Origin: Streptomyces sp. MP131-18
Lineage (GTDB): Bacteria > Actinomycetota > Actinomycetes > Streptomycetales > Streptomycetaceae
Reading direction: 5' to 3'
Length of the DNA: 64,000 bases
NCBI RefSeq assembly: GCF_001984575.1
Contig: NZ_LZNS01000001.1
Span: 7,331,012 to 7,395,011 of the forward strand
The first letter of the stretch is position 1. Every line of letters starts with the position of its first letter. Under the pieces are notes generated by a model. The model ran no database searches and was not told the origin of the DNA. It was given only the letters and a program-made list of their open reading frames with translations. This document shows positions 1-9,966 of this stretch, piece by piece. Made by a program: the position numbers and the translations under genes.

Positions 1-1359
1 AGCCTGGACACCGCCGCCGCACGCAACCTGGCGACCACCACCAAGACGCCGCCGCAGATGCAGGGGATCACCTCCCGCTGGCTGCTCAAGGTGCTGCCCT
101 GGGTGCAGGTCTCCGGCGGTACGTTCCGGGTGAACCGCAGGCTGACCCACACCGTTGGGAACGGGCGGGTGGAATTCGAGTCGACCGGCGCCGAGGTACG
201 GGTGATCCCCGCCGAGCTGGGCGAACTGCCCGCGCTGGCCGGCTTCGAGGACGACGGCGCCCTCCGGGAGCTGGCAGCGGCCTGTGTCCAGCGGGACTTC
301 GCGCCCGGCGAGGTCGTCGTCGAGCCCGGTGCCGCCGCGGACGCGGTGGTGCTGATCGCGCACGGCAAGCTCGCCAGGCGCGGCGCCGGCGCCTACGACA
401 CGGAGACCCAGCTGGGGGTGCTCGCCGACGGGGACTTCTACGGCGCGGGGGCGCTGACCGACGAGGACCCGGGCACCAGGGGCGAGGGCCTGACCGCCCT
501 CACCAGCGGCACCGTCCTCACGCTCAGCAGGGCCGCCTTCCAGGAGATCGCCTCCCGCTCCCCGGCGCTCACCGGCCACCTCGCCGCGTTCCGGGCCGCG
601 GTCCCAGGACAGCGCAACGCGCACGGCGAGTCCGCGATCGAGCTGGCCTCGGGGCACGTGGGGGAGCCGGTGCTGCCGGGCACGTTCGTGGACTACGAGG
701 CGGCGCCGCGGGAGTACGAGCTGAGCGTGGCGCAGACCGTGCTGCGGGTGCACACCCGCGTCGCGGATCTGTACAACGAGCCGATGAATCAGGTCGAGGA
801 GCAACTGCGGCTCACCATTGAGGCGTTGCGGGAGCGGCAGGAGCACGAGCTGGTCAACAGCCGGGAGTTCGGCCTGCTGCACAACGCTGACCTGGGGCAG
901 CGCGTCCACACCCGCAGCGGCCCGCCCACGCCCGACGACCTCGACGAACTGCTGGCCACCGTCTGGAAGGACCCCAGCGTCATCCTGGCCCACCCCAAGG
1001 CGATCGCCGCCTTCGGCCGCGAGTGCAGCGCCCGCGGTCTGTACCCGGGCAGCGTGGACCTGGAGGGGCATGCGGTGCCCGCCTGGCGCGGCGTTCCCCT
1101 GCTGCCCTGCGACAAACTGCCGGTGAGCGCGGCCGGCACCAGCTCCATCCTCGCGCTGCGCACCGGCGAAAAGGCCCAGGGCGTGGTCGGGCTGCACCGC
1201 ACCGGAATCCCCGACGAATATCAGCCCAGTCTGTCCGTGCGGTTCATGGGCATCAACGAGCAGGCCGTCATTTCCTACCTCGTCAGCGCCTACTATTCCG
1301 TGGCCGTGCTGGTGCCCGACGCGCTCGGAATCCTCGAGGACGTCGAAATCGGGCACTGA
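1..1359 (+). CDS. Family 2B encapsulin shell protein with cyclic-nucleotide-binding domain, 5' end outside window
   Basis: Forms the shell of a protein nanocompartment. The frame is open from base 1 and its first codons (SLDTAAARNLATT...) match residues 15 onward of the downstream paralogue, so about 14 codons lie outside the window and the ATG at 58 is internal. Seen: an N-terminal arm, a cNMP-binding-like insertion over roughly the second fifth (with AHGKL and LGVLADGDF typical of that fold), then a long HK97-type capsid region. Such proteins were first annotated as Crp-like regulators or EshA; there is no helix-turn-helix here. Family knowledge: 2B shells in Streptomyces often enclose terpene cyclases such as 2-methylisoborneol synthase. 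No cargo gene is visible; it may lie upstream. Confidence 0.88.
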   Translation, partial: SLDTAAARNLATTTKTPPQMQGITSRWLLKVLPWVQVSGGTFRVNRRLTHTVGNGRVEFESTGAEVRVIPAELGELPALAGFEDDGALRELAAACVQRDFAPGEVVVEPGAAADAVVLIAHGKLARRGAGAYDTETQLGVLADGDFYGAGALTDEDPGTRGEGLTALTSGTVLTLSRAAFQEIASRSPALTGHLAAFRAAVPGQRNAHGESAIELASGHVGEPVLPGTFVDYEAAPREYELSVAQTVLRVHTRVADLYNEPMNQVEEQLRLTIEALRERQEHELVNSREFGLLHNADLGQRVHTRSGPPTPDDLDELLATVWKDPSVILAHPKAIAAFGRECSARGLYPGSVDLEGHAVPAWRGVPLLPCDKLPVSAAGTSSILALRTGEKAQGVVGLHRTGIPDEYQPSLSVRFMGINEQAVISYLVSAYYSVAVLVPDALGILEDVEIGH

Positions 1360-1390
1360 ATACCCGAGCGGCGGGCGAAGCGGCCGGCCG

Positions 1391-1427
1391 GGCCGGGACG
1401 GCGGGCACCCGGCCGGCCGTCCCGGCC
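1391..1427. terminator. Intercistronic hairpin between the two encapsulin genes
   Basis: GGCCGGGACGGC at 1391-1402 pairs perfectly with 1416-1427 across a 13-nt loop. No T-run follows. It could attenuate read-through, so that the two shell proteins are made in unequal amounts, or protect the upstream mRNA end. Confidence 0.45.
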
Positions 1428-1495
1428 GGTGCCTGCGCCACGGCCGCCGCCCGCCCTTTTCCCGCACGCAGGCTCACCGCTACGGAAGGCCCCTT

Positions 1496-2884
<1,389 letters not shown>

Positions 2885-2972
2885 CGGCCGCGACCTCTCC
2901 GCGGTGCGCCGGGCACGCCGGCGCGGATCGCCACCCCCGGGCTGCGCCCCTCCCCGCCTCGCCCGGGCGGTC

Positions 2973-3008
2973 CCCGGTGGCGCGGTGCCTGTGCACCGCG
3001 CCACCGGG
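2973..3008. terminator. Bidirectional terminator after the encapsulin pair
   Basis: A perfect 16-bp stem (2973-2988 with 2993-3008) closes a CTGT loop. It sits between the convergent encapsulin gene and the minus-strand Pro-rich gene, so it can end transcription from both sides. Confidence 0.8.
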
Positions 3009-3089
3009 CCCGTGCGTTCGCGCGCCGTGGCGGCGCGGCGGGGCTCCCCGTTCGCCGGGGCGCGGGCCCGTGAGGGCTCGGCGTCGCTG

Positions 3090-3632
3090 CTAGTGACCGG
3101 CCCCCTGTTCCGACCAGTACCCGGGCGACGGGTACTGGTGCTGGGCCTGCTGCTGTCCCTGTGCCGGGTACTGCGCCGGGTACGCGCCGGGCTGCATCGG
3201 CCGCGGGGCGCCGGGGCGCGGCGCCGCGGGCCGCATCTGCTGCGGCGCCGGGGCCTGCGGCGCGTGCGAGGCGGAGTACGGCCGGGGCGCGGCGGCCTGC
3301 TGCGGGAAGTAGGGGGCGGGGGCCTGCGGCCCGCCGGGGCCCGGCAGCCCGCGGGCGGGCGTCGACTGGTACCCGGGGTAGCCGCCCGGCTGCTGGTGGG
3401 GGTGCGGCTGGGCCTGCTGGTGCGAGGGGGCCGCGGGCAGCGCCGGAAGCGCGGCAGGGAGCGCCGGCTGTGCGGGGCCAGGCTGGTAGCCCAGGGATGA
3501 CTCGTAGGCGGCCGGGACCCGGATCGGCGCGATCTGCGGGGTTCCCCGCTCGGCCACCAGCCTGTCGTAGATGGGGGTGTCAGGGAACGACGGCGAAGAG
3601 TAGGCACCGCCGTAGGGGCGCGGGGAGGTCAT
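3090..3632 (-). CDS. Pro/Gln-rich conserved streptomycete protein (DUF6643-like)
   Basis: 180 residues. The N-terminal 50 residues (MTSPRPYGGAYSS then SFPDTPIYDRLVAERGTPQI) are the conserved part; the remainder is low-complexity Pro, Ala, Gln, Gly and Tyr and is probably disordered. There is no signal peptide or membrane segment. The start is the ATG whose product begins MTSPRP, because the open frame upstream looks non-coding. I recognise the family pattern as a widespread Streptomyces protein of unknown function; the DUF number is from memory and tentative. It is divergent from the TerD gene. Confidence 0.7.
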   Translation of the reverse strand: MTSPRPYGGAYSSPSFPDTPIYDRLVAERGTPQIAPIRVPAAYESSLGYQPGPAQPALPAALPALPAAPSHQQAQPHPHQQPGGYPGYQSTPARGLPGPGGPQAPAPYFPQQAAAPRPYSASHAPQAPAPQQMRPAAPRPGAPRPMQPGAYPAQYPAQGQQQAQHQYPSPGYWSEQGAGH

Positions 3633-3869
3633 GCTCCATAAGTTAAGCCCACCATGTGGTCGTTGGGGAGACCGATTAGAGGGTCTTTTCGCGTGGTTGA
3701 GCTGACTCCGGGTGGCCAATTGGAAGGAATTCCGGAAAAAACGTCGATGCCCCGTCTCATGATGTTGTATCAGGGGTCCCGCACGCGGGCTCCCCGCCGG
3801 GGGATGGCATAGTGGGCCGTACCCGCAGACCAGGTGGCGTGACGACCGCCGCCCGACGGAGGAACCCAC

Positions 3870-5216
3870 ATGCTCAAAGGTGCGAACGTTCCGGTGGCCG
3901 CGAGGTCGGTCCGCGTCGAGATCGGCTGGAATGCCGGTGGCGGAGTGCCCGACGTGGACGCCTCGGCCCTGCTGCTCGCGGGTGGCAAGGTCCGTTCCGA
4001 CGCCGATTTTGTCTTCTACAACGAGCCGCGGCACACCTCGGGCGCCGTGCGCCACGAGGGCAAGCAGCCGCAGGGCGGCACCGTGACCGACCGCCTCGCC
4101 GTCGACCTGGCGGCGGTCGAGCCCGCCATCGAGAAGGTTGCGCTGGTCGCCTCGGCGGACGGCGGCACCTTCGGTCAGGTGCCGGGGCTGCACATCCGTG
4201 TCCTCGACGCCGACAGCGGTGCCGAGGTGGCCCGCTTCGACAGCCAGGACGCCGGCAGCGAGACCGCGTTCGTGCTGGGCGAGCTGTACCGGCGCCAGGG
4301 TGCCTGGAAGTTCCGGGCCGTCGGCCAGGGCTATGACTCGGGGCTCGCCGGGCTCGCCACCGACTTCGGTATCAGCGTCGACGACGAGCCGCCCGCCGCG
4401 GCGCCTGCCCCGCCGCCCCCGCCGGCCGGTGCGGCCGCCCCGCTGCCGCCCCCCGCCGCGCCCGCCCCCGCCGCGCCCCCGCCGCCGCCCGCCCCTGCGG
4501 CGCCCGTGCCTCCGGCGGCCCCCGCCCCGCCGGCTCCGGCTCCGGCGGCGCCCGCCCCGGGCGGCAGCCCGATCCGGCTGAGCAAGATCACGCTCACCAA
4601 GGAGTCGCCGGCGATCTCCCTGGCCAAGCAGGGCGCCACCTCCGGCCGGATGCACGTCAACCTCAACTGGGAGCAGCGCACGCCCCAGAAGCAGGCGGGC
4701 GGCGGATGGCGGGACCGCCTGAGCAGGGCCATGTCGGGTGGTCTCGACCTGGACCTGTGCGCGCTGTTCGAGCTGACCGACGGGCGCAAGGGCGTCGTCC
4801 AGGCGCTGGGCAACGCGTTCGGCTCGCTGAGCCAGCCGCCCTACATCCACCTGGACGGCGACGACAGGACCGGCGCCGTCGCCAGGGGCGAGAACCTGAC
4901 GGTCAACCTGGACCATGCCCGCGAGCTGAAGCGCGTCGTCATCTTCGTGACGATCTACTCCGGCGCGAGCAGCTTCCAGAACATCAGCGCCACGGTCACC
5001 CTCACCCCGGAGCAGGGCGCCCCCATCGAGTTCCACCTCGACGAGTGCACCGTGGCCTCCCCGGTGTGCGCCCTCGCGCTGCTGACCAACGAACGCGGTG
5101 ACCTCGTCGTGCACCGCGAGGCCCGCTACCTCATCCCCGACCGCGGCGTCAGCCCGCAGCGGACCGTGGACGCCGCCTACGGCTTCGGCATGCAGTGGAC
5201 GCCGGGGCGGAAGTGA
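3870..5216 (+). CDS. Two-domain TerD/TerA-type stress protein with Pro-Ala linker
   Basis: 448 residues. The N-terminal TerD domain (about 1-172) has the calcium-site signature DVDASALLL and GKVRSDADFVFYN. A Pro/Ala linker of about 60 residues follows (174-234), then a second Ter-like beta-sandwich domain (about 235-448). The TerD family is cytoplasmic, binds calcium and is linked to tellurite and other stress responses; its exact role is unknown. ATG at 3870 has ACGGAGGA at 3856-3863. The stop overlaps the next gene's GTG by 4 bases, so the two are probably translated together. Most TerD proteins are about 190 residues, so this is a fused form. Confidence 0.88.
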   Translation: MLKGANVPVAARSVRVEIGWNAGGGVPDVDASALLLAGGKVRSDADFVFYNEPRHTSGAVRHEGKQPQGGTVTDRLAVDLAAVEPAIEKVALVASADGGTFGQVPGLHIRVLDADSGAEVARFDSQDAGSETAFVLGELYRRQGAWKFRAVGQGYDSGLAGLATDFGISVDDEPPAAAPAPPPPPAGAAAPLPPPAAPAPAAPPPPPAPAAPVPPAAPAPPAPAPAAPAPGGSPIRLSKITLTKESPAISLAKQGATSGRMHVNLNWEQRTPQKQAGGGWRDRLSRAMSGGLDLDLCALFELTDGRKGVVQALGNAFGSLSQPPYIHLDGDDRTGAVARGENLTVNLDHARELKRVVIFVTIYSGASSFQNISATVTLTPEQGAPIEFHLDECTVASPVCALALLTNERGDLVVHREARYLIPDRGVSPQRTVDAAYGFGMQWTPGRK

Positions 5217-6034
5217 GGATCGCGCTCGTCGACTCGGGCGTCGGGCTGCTGCCGGCCGCCGCCGCGCTGCGGCGCGCGCGGCCGGACGCCGGTCTGGTGC
5301 TCTCCTGCGACCCCGACGGCATGCCGTGGGGGCCGCGCAGCCCCGAAGGGATCACGGCCCGTGCGCTGCGCTGCGCGCGGGCCGCCGCGGCGGAGCGGCC
5401 GGACGCCGTGGTCGTCGCCTGCAACACCGCGACCGTGCACGCGCTGCCCGCGCTGCGCGCCGCGCTCGAACCTGGTGTTCCCGTGATCGGCACCGTGCCG
5501 GCCGTCAAGCCGGCCGCCGCGTCGGGCGGCCCGTTCGCCATCTGGGCCACCCCCGCCACCACGGGGAGCGCCTACCAGCGGCGGCTGATCGGCGAGTTCG
5601 CCCCGGACGGCCGCGTCGCCGAGGTGCCCTGCCACGGTCTGGCGGACGCCGTCGAACGGGCCGACGAGGCTGCCATCGCGGCGGCCGTCAAGGCCGCTGC
5701 CGAGCTGACCCCGCCCGAGACCACGGCGATCGTGCTCGGCTGCACCCACTACGAGCTGGTCGCCGCGCGCATCCGCGCCCACCTGCTGTCGGTGACGGGG
5801 GTCGCGGTCACGCTGTTCGGCTCAGCCGAGGCCGTCGCCGCCCAGGTGCTGCGCCGCACCGGCCGCCCCGCCGCGCCGGACACCGCCGACCGCGGCGGCC
5901 TCACCGTCTTCGCGAGCGGCCGCCCGGCGGCGTTGCCCCCGGCGGCCCTCGCCTACGCGGAGGGCCGCTTCCTCGCACCCTCCGCCCGCCGGGCGGACCC
6001 GCCTGCCGCGGGCAGCCGTGGAGGAACGGCCTAG
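5213..6034 (+). CDS. Aspartate/glutamate racemase-superfamily protein
   Basis: 273 residues from a GTG that overlaps the TerD stop (GTGA); an in-frame GTG at 5195 is the alternative. It shows the racemase pattern: DSGVG near residue 7, ACNTA with Cys70 and GCTHYEL with Cys177 and His179, matching the two catalytic cysteines of glutamate racemase. Inference: racemisation of glutamate or another acidic substrate in the cytoplasm. The coupling with TerD rather than cell-wall genes suggests it is a second copy and not the housekeeping MurI. Confidence 0.75.
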   Translation: MRIALVDSGVGLLPAAAALRRARPDAGLVLSCDPDGMPWGPRSPEGITARALRCARAAAAERPDAVVVACNTATVHALPALRAALEPGVPVIGTVPAVKPAAASGGPFAIWATPATTGSAYQRRLIGEFAPDGRVAEVPCHGLADAVERADEAAIAAAVKAAAELTPPETTAIVLGCTHYELVAARIRAHLLSVTGVAVTLFGSAEAVAAQVLRRTGRPAAPDTADRGGLTVFASGRPAALPPAALAYAEGRFLAPSARRADPPAAGSRGGTA

Positions 6035-6044
6035 GCTCGGGCCC

Positions 6045-6536
6045 ATGAGTACTCCTGGCTTCATCCGTGACCTGCGCGCCCACATCGGCCACGGCCTGCT
6101 GTTCCTTCCCGGGGTGAGCGCGGTCGTTCTCGACGACGCGGGCCGCGTGCTGCTCGGACGCCGTGCGGACAACGGGCTCTGGGCGCTCATCTCCGGCATC
6201 TGCGAGCCGGGGGAGCAGCCCGCGGAGACGGCCGCGCGCGAGGTGTACGAGGAGACTGCCGTGCGCTGCACCGTCGACCGGGTGCTGCTCGTGGAGACGC
6301 TGGAGCCGACGCGTTACCCGAACGGCGACGCCTGCCAGTTCCTCGACATCTGTGTGCGCGCCCACGCCGTGGGCGGCGAGGCCCGGGTCAACGACGACGA
6401 GTCGGTGGAGGTGGGCTGGTTCCCGCTGGACGGGCTGCCGCCGCTGCGGGAGTTCGCGCTGGCGCGGATCAAGCTGGCCACGGAGGACGGCCCCACCTGG
6501 TTCGCGCCGGGCGGCGAGGCGCCCGCGGCGGGCTGA
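6045..6536 (+). CDS. Nudix hydrolase
   Basis: 163 residues. The Nudix box GX5EX7REUXEEXGU is present as GICEPGE...REVYEETAV, with Ala at the last Gly position; the metal-binding REVYEE is intact. It probably hydrolyses a nucleoside diphosphate derivative. The ATG at 6045 is preferred because family members start just before FIRDLR; a GTG at 6018 would overlap the racemase gene. It follows that gene within a few bases and is probably co-transcribed. Substrate unknown. Confidence 0.85.
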   Translation: MSTPGFIRDLRAHIGHGLLFLPGVSAVVLDDAGRVLLGRRADNGLWALISGICEPGEQPAETAAREVYEETAVRCTVDRVLLVETLEPTRYPNGDACQFLDICVRAHAVGGEARVNDDESVEVGWFPLDGLPPLREFALARIKLATEDGPTWFAPGGEAPAAG

Positions 6537-6541
6537 CGCCG

Positions 6542-6559
6542 GGCCCGTTGCGGCGGGCC
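6542..6559. terminator. Weak hairpin between convergent Nudix and dhaM genes
   Basis: GGCCCG pairs with CGGGCC across a 6-nt loop in the 28-base gap between convergent genes. The stem is only 6 bp and there is no T-run, so its function is uncertain. Confidence 0.35.
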
Positions 6560-6564
6560 ACGGG

Positions 6565-6978
6565 TCAGATCTTGCGGTAGGTGTACGCCTCCCCGGCCGC
6601 CTCCGCGACGGCCGACAGGTCCCCGCCGGCCGAGGCGGTGACGAGTGCGGCGACCGCGCCCTCCAGGAAGGGGGCGTCCACCAGCCGTGTGTCCCGCGGG
6701 AGTTCGTCGCCCTCCGCCAGCATGGCCTGAACGGTGAGCACGGCGCTGCCCAGATCCGCGAGGACGGCCACCCCGGCTCCCCGGTCGGCCGCCCGCGCCG
6801 CCTCGGCGATCAGGTCGGCACTGGTGCCGAGACCGCCGTCGGGGGTGCCGCCCGCGGTGGCCACCGGGGCCAGGTCGCCGCCGCCCGCGAGTCCCGCGGC
6901 GAGACGGGCCACCGACTCGGCGACCTCCCTGCTGTGCGAGACCAGGACGAGGCCCACCGCACCGGCGCGCTCAGGCAT
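6565..6978 (-). CDS. dhaM: PTS-dependent dihydroxyacetone kinase, phosphoryl-donor subunit DhaM
   Basis: 137 residues, a single EIIA-mannose-like domain. LVLVSHSREVAE carries the expected phospho-His (His15), and GTSADLI and LADLGSAV match the family core. It passes phosphate from the PTS (HPr) to ADP bound on DhaL. It lacks the extra HPr and EI domains of E. coli DhaM, as is usual in actinobacteria. Its start overlaps the dhaL stop by 8 bases; it is the last gene of dhaKLM. Confidence 0.93.
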   Translation of the reverse strand: MPERAGAVGLVLVSHSREVAESVARLAAGLAGGGDLAPVATAGGTPDGGLGTSADLIAEAARAADRGAGVAVLADLGSAVLTVQAMLAEGDELPRDTRLVDAPFLEGAVAALVTASAGGDLSAVAEAAGEAYTYRKI

Positions 6979-7576
6979 CCGCCGTCACCTCGGCCAGGGC
7001 CTCGAACAGCAGCGTGGCGGAGGCGGCCCCCGGGTCCATGTGCCCCTCGCTCCGCTCGCCCAGATAGCTGGCCCTGCCCTTCCTCGCCCGCAGCGGAACG
7101 GTGGCCTCCGCGCCCCGTGCCGCGGCCCGCGCGGCGGCGGCGGCGTCCGGCAGGGCCTCCACCGCTGGACGCAGCGCGTCCAGCATCGTCTTGTCGCCCG
7201 GGGCCGCGCCGCCGAGCTGTGCCACGGCTTCCACCCCGGTGGCCAGGGCCTGGCGCAGCTCTTCGCCCCCGACCCGTTCGGCATCGCCCAGCGCCTTGCC
7301 GGTGCGCCGCAGCAGCGTCCCGAACAGCGGGCCCGCGGCGCCGCCGACCGTGGACACCAGGGTCCGCCCCGCCACCAGCAGCACCGCCCCCGGGGTGGCG
7401 GGCCCCTCCTTGTCCAGGGCCGCGGTGACCGCGGCCGTTCCGCGGCGCATGTTGCTGCCGTGATCGGCGTCCCCGATGGCCGAGTCCAGCTCGGTCAGGC
7501 GGTCCGCTTCCCGTTCGACGGCCAGTGCCGCCGTGGTGAGCCAGCGCCGGAAGAACCCGGCGTCCATCTCAGCCAC
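6971..7576 (-). CDS. dhaL: Dihydroxyacetone kinase ADP-binding subunit DhaL
   Basis: 201 residues. Holds ADP-Mg and transfers phosphate to dihydroxyacetone on DhaK. The Mg-binding aspartates are in LDSAIGDADHGSN (Asp31, Asp36, Asp38), and GPLFGTLLR and GDKTMLDAL are family motifs. GTG at 7576 has GAGAGGAG seven bases upstream; an ATG at 7567 is also possible. It starts 13 bases after the dhaK stop and overlaps dhaM, so the three genes form one operon. Confidence 0.93.
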   Translation of the reverse strand: MAEMDAGFFRRWLTTAALAVEREADRLTELDSAIGDADHGSNMRRGTAAVTAALDKEGPATPGAVLLVAGRTLVSTVGGAAGPLFGTLLRRTGKALGDAERVGGEELRQALATGVEAVAQLGGAAPGDKTMLDALRPAVEALPDAAAAARAAARGAEATVPLRARKGRASYLGERSEGHMDPGAASATLLFEALAEVTADA

Positions 7577-7589
7577 CTCTGCGCTCCTC

Positions 7590-8582
7590 TCAGCGACCCC
7601 ACCGCAGGCCCGGTGTGCTCACCGGGGCGTCCCACAGCCGCAGCAGTTCGTCGTCGGCCTGGCACAGGGTCACCGAGCAGCCCGCCATGTCCAGCGACGT
7701 CACGTAGTTGCCGACGAGCGTACGCGCCACCGCGACGCGCCGCTCGCGCAGCACGCGCTGCACCTCGGCGTTGAAGCCGTACAGCTCCAGCAGCGGCGTG
7801 GCGCCCATCCCGTTGACCAGGACGAGCAGCGGGCCGCCGGGGCGCAGGTCCGCCAGCAGGGTGTCCACGGTGTAGTCGGCGATCTCGCCCGAGGTCATGA
7901 TGCGGCGGCGCTCGCGGCCCGGCTCGCCGTGGATGCCGATGCCGAGTTCGAGTTCGCCCGCGGGGAGGTCGAACGTGGCGCTGCCCTTGGCCGGGGTGGC
8001 CGGTGCGCCGAGCGCGACGCCGAAGCTGCGCGAGGAGTCGGCGACCTGCTGGGCGAGCGCGGTCACGCGCTCCAGCGGCGCCCCTTCCTCGGCGGCCGCG
8101 CCCGCCACTTTCTCCACGAACAGCGTCGCGCCGGTCCCGCGGCGGCCCGCGGTGTGGGTGCTGTCCTCGACGGCCACGTCGTCGCGCACGAGGACCTTCG
8201 CGACCTGGATGTTCTCGTCCTCGGCCAGCTCGGCGGCCATGTTGAAGTTCAGAACGTCCCCGGTGTAGTTCTTCACGATGAACAGCACTCCGGCCCCGCT
8301 GTCCACGGCCGCCGCGGCCCGCACCATCTGGTCGGGGACGGGGGAGGTGAACACCTCGCCGGGGCAAGCCGCGTCGAGCATCCCGGGCCCGACGAAGCCG
8401 CCGTGCAGCGGCTCGTGGCCGGAGCCGCCGCCCGACACCAGCCCGACCTTTCCTGCCACGGGCGCGTCCCGCCGCACGATCACCCGGTGCTCGACGTCGA
8501 CGACCAGCTCGGGGTGTGCGTCGGCCATTCCGCGCAGCGCGTCGGCGACGACGCGTTCTGCCACGTTGATCAGCATTTTCAC
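7590..8582 (-). CDS. dhaK: Dihydroxyacetone kinase substrate-binding subunit DhaK
   Basis: 330 residues. Binds dihydroxyacetone covalently as a hemiaminal; the catalytic His is His218 in GIGIHGEPG, the same number as in E. coli. SGGGSGHEPLHGG and KNYTGDVLNF are hallmark motifs. The start is the GTG at 8582, not the ATG at 8576, because AGGAGG lies 6 bases upstream of it. First gene of dhaKLM, which feeds dihydroxyacetone into glycolysis as its phosphate. Divergent from the glycosyltransferase gene. Confidence 0.95.
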   Translation of the reverse strand: MKMLINVAERVVADALRGMADAHPELVVDVEHRVIVRRDAPVAGKVGLVSGGGSGHEPLHGGFVGPGMLDAACPGEVFTSPVPDQMVRAAAAVDSGAGVLFIVKNYTGDVLNFNMAAELAEDENIQVAKVLVRDDVAVEDSTHTAGRRGTGATLFVEKVAGAAAEEGAPLERVTALAQQVADSSRSFGVALGAPATPAKGSATFDLPAGELELGIGIHGEPGRERRRIMTSGEIADYTVDTLLADLRPGGPLLVLVNGMGATPLLELYGFNAEVQRVLRERRVAVARTLVGNYVTSLDMAGCSVTLCQADDELLRLWDAPVSTPGLRWGR

Positions 8583-8799
8583 GGGCTGTCCTCCTGACGG
8601 TTGCGTCTTCGGCCGGACACCAGGGTACGGATCTTGCCCGTCTTCCACAGCGCCCTTGGCGCGGACACGGGCGGCCTTTTCGTGCCGCGTCCGGCCGGTG
8701 CGGGTTCGGACCTGTGTGCGGCGATCCGTCCGGGGGAATCCGGCGGCTCCGGCGGGAAGACATGCCGGGACGGCGTCGACGGTGAATCGAGGCAGGCCG

Positions 8800-9963
8800 G
8801 TGAAAATCGCACTCGTGGCCCAGAAATATCCGCCGATCGCGGGCGGCGGCGAGACGCATATCCAGAATCTGGCCGACGGCCTCTCGGCGCGCGGATATGA
8901 CGTGACCGTCCTGACGAGCGACCCGGGGGCCGAGGCGCGGCGGTATCGCCATGCGGGGGTGTCCATCGAATACGTCGACGGTTTCTGGGCGGCCTGTCAA
9001 TCCCTGGAGTGCAAGGACGCGGTGGCCGATTTGTATGCGCGGCTCTCGGGGCGGGAATGGGATCTCGTGCACGTCTTCAACCACGTTCCTGCCCTGCTGC
9101 TGAGCTGGCTGCGCGCCGCCGTTCCCCAGCCGGTGTGCGTATCGCTGTTCGAAACGCATGTTCCGGCGGGGCGGGTATTCGACCTGTGGGGGGATTACGC
9201 TCTCGAAAAGGCGCTGCAACGTTCGCTGTTCGGACAGCTGGCCGCCGAACGTGTGGTCTGCGGCTCGGAGGCGTACCGGCGCTGGGCGCTGGCCGGTGGC
9301 GCCGCGGAGGAGCGGATTCGGGTGGTTCCGTTCGGCACGGAGACGCGCCGGTTCGCGCGGGCCGGTGCGCTGCGCGCCGTCGCGCGCCAGGCGCGCGGCC
9401 TCGGCGGCGAGTTCGCCGTGCTCGTTCCGGCGCGGCCGGTGCGGCGCAAGCGCATCGAGGACGCGCTCCGCGCGCTCGCGCTGGTGCGACGGGAGCGGCC
9501 CGGGACGCGGCTGATGCTGACGCTGCCCGACCGCACCGCCGACTCGGAGTACGTCGGCGAACTGCGGCGGCTGGCCGCCGACCTGGGGCAGACGGACGCG
9601 GTGCGGTGGGAACGGGGTCCCGGCTGGCAGGACATGCCCGAGCTGTACGCCGCGGCCGACGCCGTGCTGCTGCCGTCCTCCCACGAGGGCTTCGGCATCG
9701 CGCTGATCGAGGGCATGGCGGCGGGCCGCCCCGTGATCACCAGTGACGTGGAGGGGCACGACGAGATCGTGACCCACGCGGAGACGGGCCTGCTCTACCC
9801 CGCGGGCGACGTGGAGGCGCTCGCGGACCGGCTGCGCGCCGTGGCGTCGGGGGCCGGGGTGCCCGGCATGGTCGAGCGCGCGAGGGAACTGGCCCGCGCA
9901 CGGTTCGACGTGGCGGCGATGGTGGCGGGTCACCACCGGGTCTACCGCGAGCTGGTGGGGTGA
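8800..9963 (+). CDS. GT4-family glycosyltransferase
   Basis: 387 residues, GT-B fold. The N-terminal KIALVAQKYPPIAGGGETHI is the acceptor-side Rossmann start with the usual glycine turn. The C-terminal SSHEGFGIALIEGMAAGRPVI contains the EX7E donor-binding motif of retaining GT4 enzymes. It transfers a sugar from a nucleotide sugar to an unknown acceptor in the cytoplasm. GTG at 8800 is chosen because family members begin exactly at this beta-strand. It ends 3 bases before the convergent ColD-like gene. First gene of the proposed cluster. Confidence 0.88.
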   Translation: MKIALVAQKYPPIAGGGETHIQNLADGLSARGYDVTVLTSDPGAEARRYRHAGVSIEYVDGFWAACQSLECKDAVADLYARLSGREWDLVHVFNHVPALLLSWLRAAVPQPVCVSLFETHVPAGRVFDLWGDYALEKALQRSLFGQLAAERVVCGSEAYRRWALAGGAAEERIRVVPFGTETRRFARAGALRAVARQARGLGGEFAVLVPARPVRRKRIEDALRALALVRRERPGTRLMLTLPDRTADSEYVGELRRLAADLGQTDAVRWERGPGWQDMPELYAAADAVLLPSSHEGFGIALIEGMAAGRPVITSDVEGHDEIVTHAETGLLYPAGDVEALADRLRAVASGAGVPGMVERARELARARFDVAAMVAGHHRVYRELVG

Positions 9964-9966
9964 GCC

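Noticed and set aside
9147..9156. GTTCGAAACG as a second StrR site
   Set aside because: It lies inside the GT4 coding sequence and has no matching second half at 11 bases.
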